Below, piece after piece: positions 60,297 through 64,000 of a stretch of DNA of 64,000 nt (position 1 is its first letter; every line of letters starts with the position of its first letter). The notes under the pieces were generated by a model, which saw nothing but the letters and a program-made list of their open reading frames with translations, was not told the DNA's origin and did no database searches. The DNA comes from an uncultured Lachnospira sp. (GTDB lineage: Bacteria > Bacillota > Clostridia > Lachnospirales > Lachnospiraceae): NCBI GenBank assembly GCA_910587485.1, contig CAJUKN010000003.1, positions 117,103-181,102 on the forward strand, given 5' to 3'. A program made the position numbers and the translations under genes.

Positions 60297-60356
60297 AATC
60301 CCCATTTCTGTGCTACTTTTGTTAGTAATTTTGTGTCAAGTAATGTACAGACACAA
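60297..60356 (-). repeat. Hairpin plus RBS-carrying leader (methyltransferase)
   Basis: On the minus strand TTGTGTC (60356-60350) pairs with GACACAA (60337-60331), then AAAGTAGCACAGAAATGGGG leads to the methyltransferase start. Confidence 0.65.
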
Positions 60357-60414
60357 ATTGCTAGTTAAATTTTATTGAACTTGTGAAACAATTTATTTTT
60401 CACATGATAATCCT

Positions 60415-60966
60415 TTATATTTTTTCTTTGATATATCGTTCTGGTATAAGGTGTGCCTTCATTAATCCAATGAGAATGCTTGGAATAAAAATAAGTTGGA
60501 TTAAAGTTCCGGGCCAGCTTGTAATAACAGAGCCAGATATCCATGCAGCAAAGGAATAGTTTTGCCCGCCTGTAAATATAAATGCTTTTACTAGTCCTGA
60601 TAAAATTCTGCCACATACAATCCCAGTAATAAGTGCTATATATAAATCAACATATGTGTTTTTTGTATGAACATATGTACTAAGCAGTCCAGAAACAACA
60701 CCATATGTTATCAGTTCAACAATCATTGAAGGAAGCATTGTAACAGGTGGCATAGAAGTAAGTACACAAGAAATAGTTGGTCCAGCAAGACCACACATAA
60801 GCCCATAAGGCCAGCCACAAATTAATCCACAGATAAATACTGGAATGTGCATAGGACAAAAAACAGCACCAGCACCAAATACATGAAATACCATAGGGAA
60901 AATGTAACATAATGCGATACATATAGCGCAAATTATTGATTTTTTAATAGTTGATAGAGTGTTCAT
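60415..60966 (-). CDS. ECF transporter S component (substrate unknown)
   Basis: 183 residues with about five to six membrane helices. CPMHIPVFICGLICGWPYGL, then MCGLAGPTISCVLTSMPP and GRILSGLVKAF suit the ECF_trnsprt (PF12822-like) S components. AAAGGA is about nine bases before ATG. It lies next to ecfT-ecfA2-ecfA1 on the same strand, so it is their dedicated or favoured substrate subunit. Pantothenate, thiamine precursors or another vitamin are possible; sequence alone does not decide. Confidence 0.85.
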   Translation of the reverse strand: MNTLSTIKKSIICAICIALCYIFPMVFHVFGAGAVFCPMHIPVFICGLICGWPYGLMCGLAGPTISCVLTSMPPVTMLPSMIVELITYGVVSGLLSTYVHTKNTYVDLYIALITGIVCGRILSGLVKAFIFTGGQNYSFAAWISGSVITSWPGTLIQLIFIPSILIGLMKAHLIPERYIKEKI

Positions 60967-61017
60967 TTTGATTGTATTCCTTTCTTTATATAATATATTT
61001 AAAAAATATATAATAAA

Positions 61018-61800
61018 TTATATATATATTTCTATGATAAATAATAATAAAAATGCTACTATTGTTATCTTTCCTGTTATAGAAATTTTTGAGTATCTTT
61101 TTTTAGTTCGATGTTTGGCATCACGAAAGCCGCGCGCTTCCATAGCAATAGATAAATCGTCTGCACGTTTAAATGCAGCTATAAATACAGGGATAAATAA
61201 GGAGCCTGTAGCCATTATTTTTTTATGTAAATATTTACTTTCAAAATCAGCACCACGTGCAGTTTGCGCCTTGCGAATTGTATCACCTTCTTGCAATAAA
61301 GTTGGAATAAACTGAAAAGATATAGTCAATATTAAAACAGCTTGTTCAATTGGGATTTTTAAGTAAGATAGAGGCATAAGAAGAGCCTCTAGTCCATTCA
61401 TCATTTCTGTTAATTCCGTAGTGAGCGTAAATATATTTCCTAAAATTAAAATGATAAAAACATTAAATATAATTGTAATACCATGATGGATTCCTTCTTT
61501 GGTAAGTTGAATAAATTTCCATTGAAATAATATGGTGTCACCATCAAAAAACAAAATATTTAAAACAAAGATAACAATAAAAAATTTCCATATATGTCTT
61601 ATAGAAGAAAATATAAGTTTTAAATGAAATTTTGATAGGGCTATTATCATTCCAAGAATAGTAAACAACAACATATATCCAATGAAAGAATTGGTAAAAA
61701 TGGTCATAAAAATAAGTATAATAAAAACAATAATCTTACCTTGTACATCAAATTTATGGATAAGAGAATTGCCATGTATATATTTTCCAGTAAACGGCAT
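61018..61800 (-). CDS. ecfT: ECF transporter transmembrane protein EcfT
   Basis: About 260 residues, five to six helices and the two ATPase-docking motifs, ARGAD and ARGFRD, near the C-terminus. ATG 61800 follows the leader GCGCAGAAATGAGG; the ATG at 61812 is part of that leader. It holds the S component to the EcfA pair. 180 bases separate it from ecfA2, with the leader and a TTTTGGCACAAAG stretch between. Confidence 0.94.
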   Translation of the reverse strand: MPFTGKYIHGNSLIHKFDVQGKIIVFIILIFMTIFTNSFIGYMLLFTILGMIIALSKFHLKLIFSSIRHIWKFFIVIFVLNILFFDGDTILFQWKFIQLTKEGIHHGITIIFNVFIILILGNIFTLTTELTEMMNGLEALLMPLSYLKIPIEQAVLILTISFQFIPTLLQEGDTIRKAQTARGADFESKYLHKKIMATGSLFIPVFIAAFKRADDLSIAMEARGFRDAKHRTKKRYSKISITGKITIVAFLLLFIIEIYI

Positions 61801-61980
61801 AAAAATCCTCATTTCTGCGCTAATTTTTGCGCAAGAACTGCATAATAGACGCGTAGGTGTTTTCTGTTGTTATATTAAGTCTTCTTTGTAACGTTTTGGC
61901 ACAAAGTAGGTGATAAATCATTTATTTTTATTTAGTATATAAGTATTATAAGGTGTTAAAATTTTACTTATTTAAAATTC

Positions 61981-62859
61981 TTACCTATTTTGTATAATAG
62001 TTTGTAGTGAATGTAAAAGTTCTTCATAAGTAATTACATTTTTAGGAATATTCCAACCTCGTTTTTGCAGTTCATAAGCAATTAATTTACTTTGACTTAT
62101 TCCAAGCTGATGAGAAGTTATCCAATCCATATCTGAAAATAAATAGTGTGTTGTATTGTCTGCGATTAAATGTCCTTTTTCTAACACAAGAAGCCTTTTT
62201 GTATATTCACTGATACAATCAGCATTATGTGAAATCATTAGTATGGTCATTCCCTCTTGATTAAGTTTTTGAAGAAGTTTCATAAACTTATTTCGGATAA
62301 CAGGGTCTAATCCAGCTATAGGTTCATCTAACAAAAGATAGTCAGGGCGTATTACCAGTATGCCAGCGATTGCAACACGTCTTTTTTCACCACCAGATAA
62401 AGATAATGGTGATAGGTGGCGTATGCTCTCATAAGAAAACCCCATTATTTCTAATGCCCACTTGACACGACTGTTTATTTCAGATATTGATATATTCATA
62501 TGTCTTAATCCATAAGCAACATCTTTTTCAACGGTCGTTTCAAATAGTTGATTTTCAGGATATTGAAAAACAATGCCTATTTTTTTTCGTAGAGATTTTC
62601 TATCATAATCATTTTTGTGTCGTTTGTGTGCATGATAATGTTTAAAAATATCTTCACCATCTATAAAAATAGTTCCATTTGTAGGAGTAAGAAGACCGCA
62701 TATAAGCTGAAATAATGTTGATTTTCCGCAGCCCGTATGCCCCATAATTCCTACAAATTCGCCTTTTTGTATAGTAAAATTAATATCCTGTAGGGCATTT
62801 GTAGCAAAAGGCATTCCCGTTTCATATTGAAAACTTAAATTTTTTGCTGTAATTGACAT
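61981..62859 (-). CDS. ecfA2: ECF transporter ATPase A2
   Basis: 292 residues. Walker A GHTGCGKST, Q-loop VFQYPENQLFETTVEKDVAY, signature LSGGEKRR, Walker B LLLDEPIAGLDP, H-loop ISHN. The start overlaps the end of ecfA1 by 25 bases; GGAGG precedes ATG. It is energised as a heterodimer with ecfA1 and would also serve BioY. Confidence 0.95.
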   Translation of the reverse strand: MSITAKNLSFQYETGMPFATNALQDINFTIQKGEFVGIMGHTGCGKSTLFQLICGLLTPTNGTIFIDGEDIFKHYHAHKRHKNDYDRKSLRKKIGIVFQYPENQLFETTVEKDVAYGLRHMNISISEINSRVKWALEIMGFSYESIRHLSPLSLSGGEKRRVAIAGILVIRPDYLLLDEPIAGLDPVIRNKFMKLLQKLNQEGMTILMISHNADCISEYTKRLLVLEKGHLIADNTTHYLFSDMDWITSHQLGISQSKLIAYELQKRGWNIPKNVITYEELLHSLQTIIQNR

Positions 62860-63668
62860 AATTCCTCCACAAATTCAACAATGGTAATGGGGCAATGGTC
62901 TAAATAAATTCCTATTTTTTGTAAATCTTTATATAGTTTTACGACTGTTAAAGGAAGCATACCTGATTGAATTAAAAGCTCACAATTTGTAAGTATATCA
63001 ACAGGTGTTCCATATGCGGAAAATGAACCTTGATTCATAAGATATATTTTATCAGCTAATACAGCTTCTTCAATGTAATGTGTAATCATAATAATGGTTT
63101 GTCCTAAAGTTTTTTGTTTTTGTATAATATCAAGAACTTCTTTTCTTCCAATAGGGTCAAGCATGGAGGTTGCCTCATCAAATATAATAATATCTGGATT
63201 AAGTGCTAAGACTCCAGCTATTGCAATGCGCTGTTTTTGTCCACCAGAAAGATAATGAGGACAGGCATTTTCAAATCCCTGCATATTGACCATCTCAAGA
63301 GTTTGTAATATTTTTTTATCAATTTCTTCTCTTGAAAATTCATAATTTTCTAATCCAAATGCAATATCTTGGGCAACAACAGATGACACAAATTGATTGT
63401 CAGGATTTTGAAATACCATTCCTATTTTACGCCTTAGTTCCCATACCATGTCTGTATTTGTTACATCAATACCTGCAACGGTTAAACTTCCTGATTGTGG
63501 TAAAAGTAAACCATTTAATAATTTACAAAAAGTTGATTTTCCACTTCCATTTGCTCCAAGTATAGCAACAAATTGTCCAGATTCAACATCAAAATCAACA
63601 TGGTTAATAACTGGTTCGTTATTGGTATTGATTGAATATGAAAATGTTATATCTTTGCCATGTATCAT
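62835..63668 (-). CDS. ecfA1: ECF transporter ATPase A1
   Basis: 277 residues. Walker A GANGSGKST, VFQNPDNQFVSSVVAQDIAF, signature LSGGQKQR, Walker B IIIFDEATSMLDP, H-loop THYIEE. First gene of the ecfA1-ecfA2-ecfT-S order on the minus strand. AAAGGG precedes ATG. No riboswitch is recognisable in the 300 bases upstream. Confidence 0.95.
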   Translation of the reverse strand: MIHGKDITFSYSINTNNEPVINHVDFDVESGQFVAILGANGSGKSTFCKLLNGLLLPQSGSLTVAGIDVTNTDMVWELRRKIGMVFQNPDNQFVSSVVAQDIAFGLENYEFSREEIDKKILQTLEMVNMQGFENACPHYLSGGQKQRIAIAGVLALNPDIIIFDEATSMLDPIGRKEVLDIIQKQKTLGQTIIMITHYIEEAVLADKIYLMNQGSFSAYGTPVDILTNCELLIQSGMLPLTVVKLYKDLQKIGIYLDHCPITIVEFVEELCQLQQKI

Positions 63669-64000
63669 AAAAACCCTTTCTTAATTTAATCTGTAAATTA
63701 AATAAAGTCGCTGCACTAGGTGCAAGTACAAGTTTAAAAGTTGTCCAAAATGAAAAATATTAAAAATCATTTTATCAAAAATAAAAATACAACACAACCC
63801 TATAAAATTGAAATATATATTAAAAATGCAAAATATTGTATAAATATAAAAGGATTATAAATACAGATGTTTATTGCTATTATATGGAAATTTGTATATA
63901 GTTAAGGTTAAAATTTTTAAATAGTATGTCGATAAAACTTATAAGGGTAATTGGCTAAAATGGAGTTTAGTCCCCTAATAACTCAAGTTCAAGGAGGATA
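63669..64000. other. Intergenic region with RBS for a gene beyond the edge
   Basis: 332 A+T-rich bases between divergent ecfA1 and a plus-strand gene whose ribosome-binding site AAGGAGG (63991-63997) is the last recognisable signal; its start lies past the end. GGACTAAACTCCA at about 63962-63974 could be part of its leader. Nothing else supported. Confidence 0.5.

Overview
This is a strongly A+T-rich stretch of chromosome from a Gram-positive anaerobe of the class Clostridia, most likely the family Lachnospiraceae. I infer this from the gene families together: paired FeoA/FeoB iron transporters with a FeoB-associated Cys-rich peptide, a soluble [FeFe]-hydrogenase-like chemoreceptor, a sortase-type surface protein with cohesin domains, lipoproteins with Lys-rich signal peptides, an LCP cell-wall ligase, ECF vitamin transporters and strong GGAGG ribosome-binding sites. 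There is no prophage, CRISPR array or rRNA operon. I see one tRNA, tRNA-Gly(CCC).

Layout. 1-1.2 kb: decayed TnpB (IS605/IS1341) fragments beside a short-chain dehydrogenase. 1.4-5 kb: an iron-uptake operon (feoA-feoA-feoB-FeoB-associated peptide) under two matching TTAG-N6-CTAA operator candidates. 5.3-12.3 kb: hydrogenase-like/MCP sensor, two cohesin surface proteins, a membrane diguanylate cyclase and a Lys/Ala-rich protein. 12.5-15.6 kb: complete preQ1 pathway queD-queE-folE-queC-queF. 15.6-18.1 kb: a fused amino-acid ABC transporter and its ATPase. 18.1-23 kb: tRNA-Gly, a small hairpin RNA, thiS-thiF-thiG-thiH and murI. 23.6-26 kb: a second, fused feoAB. 26-30.6 kb: an unusual EGVYMASGD protein, bioY under a BirA operator, an alpha/beta-hydrolase pseudogene, acyl-ACP thioesterase and lactate dehydrogenase. 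30.7-34.5 kb: heterodimeric ABC exporter. 34.6-40 kb: aminopeptidase P, SH3 and SGNH surface proteins, a metal-chelate-binding lipoprotein and SirC. 40-45.6 kb: a DesK/NarL-type two-component system divergent from an ABC-2 exporter whose second permease carries an in-frame amber codon. 45.8-49 kb: an HscC-type Hsp70 with a membrane J-like protein that has HPE instead of HPD. 49-53.3 kb: tandem DUF4854 lipoproteins, LCP protein and flippase. 53.3-58 kb (minus strand): FecCD/FecE-type importer, TrpB2-type tryptophan synthase and a Gfo/Idh oxidoreductase. 58.1-58.5 kb: a well-formed candidate type I toxin-antitoxin locus. 58.6-64 kb: a second dehydrogenase, a methyltransferase carrying an in-frame repeat insertion, and an ECF transporter (S component, EcfT, EcfA, EcfA').

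Several intergenic repeat families run through the window: (i) a ~130-bp palindromic element with AACCTCAT/ATGAGGTT ends; (ii) a leader ending in CAGAAATGAGG that supplies the ribosome-binding site of at least eight genes, sometimes preceded by a TTGTGTC/GACACAA hairpin; (iii) a second leader with GAAAGGTATGG; and (iv) a TTGACATAAG...CTCGCAAAG element, one copy of which lies inside a coding sequence. The strongest candidates for new biology are the type I toxin-antitoxin locus, the hydrogenase-MCP sensor lacking the proton-transfer cysteine, the HscC/HPE-protein pair and the ribosome-binding-site-carrying repeats. All functional statements rest on reading the sequence and recalling families; no database search was possible.
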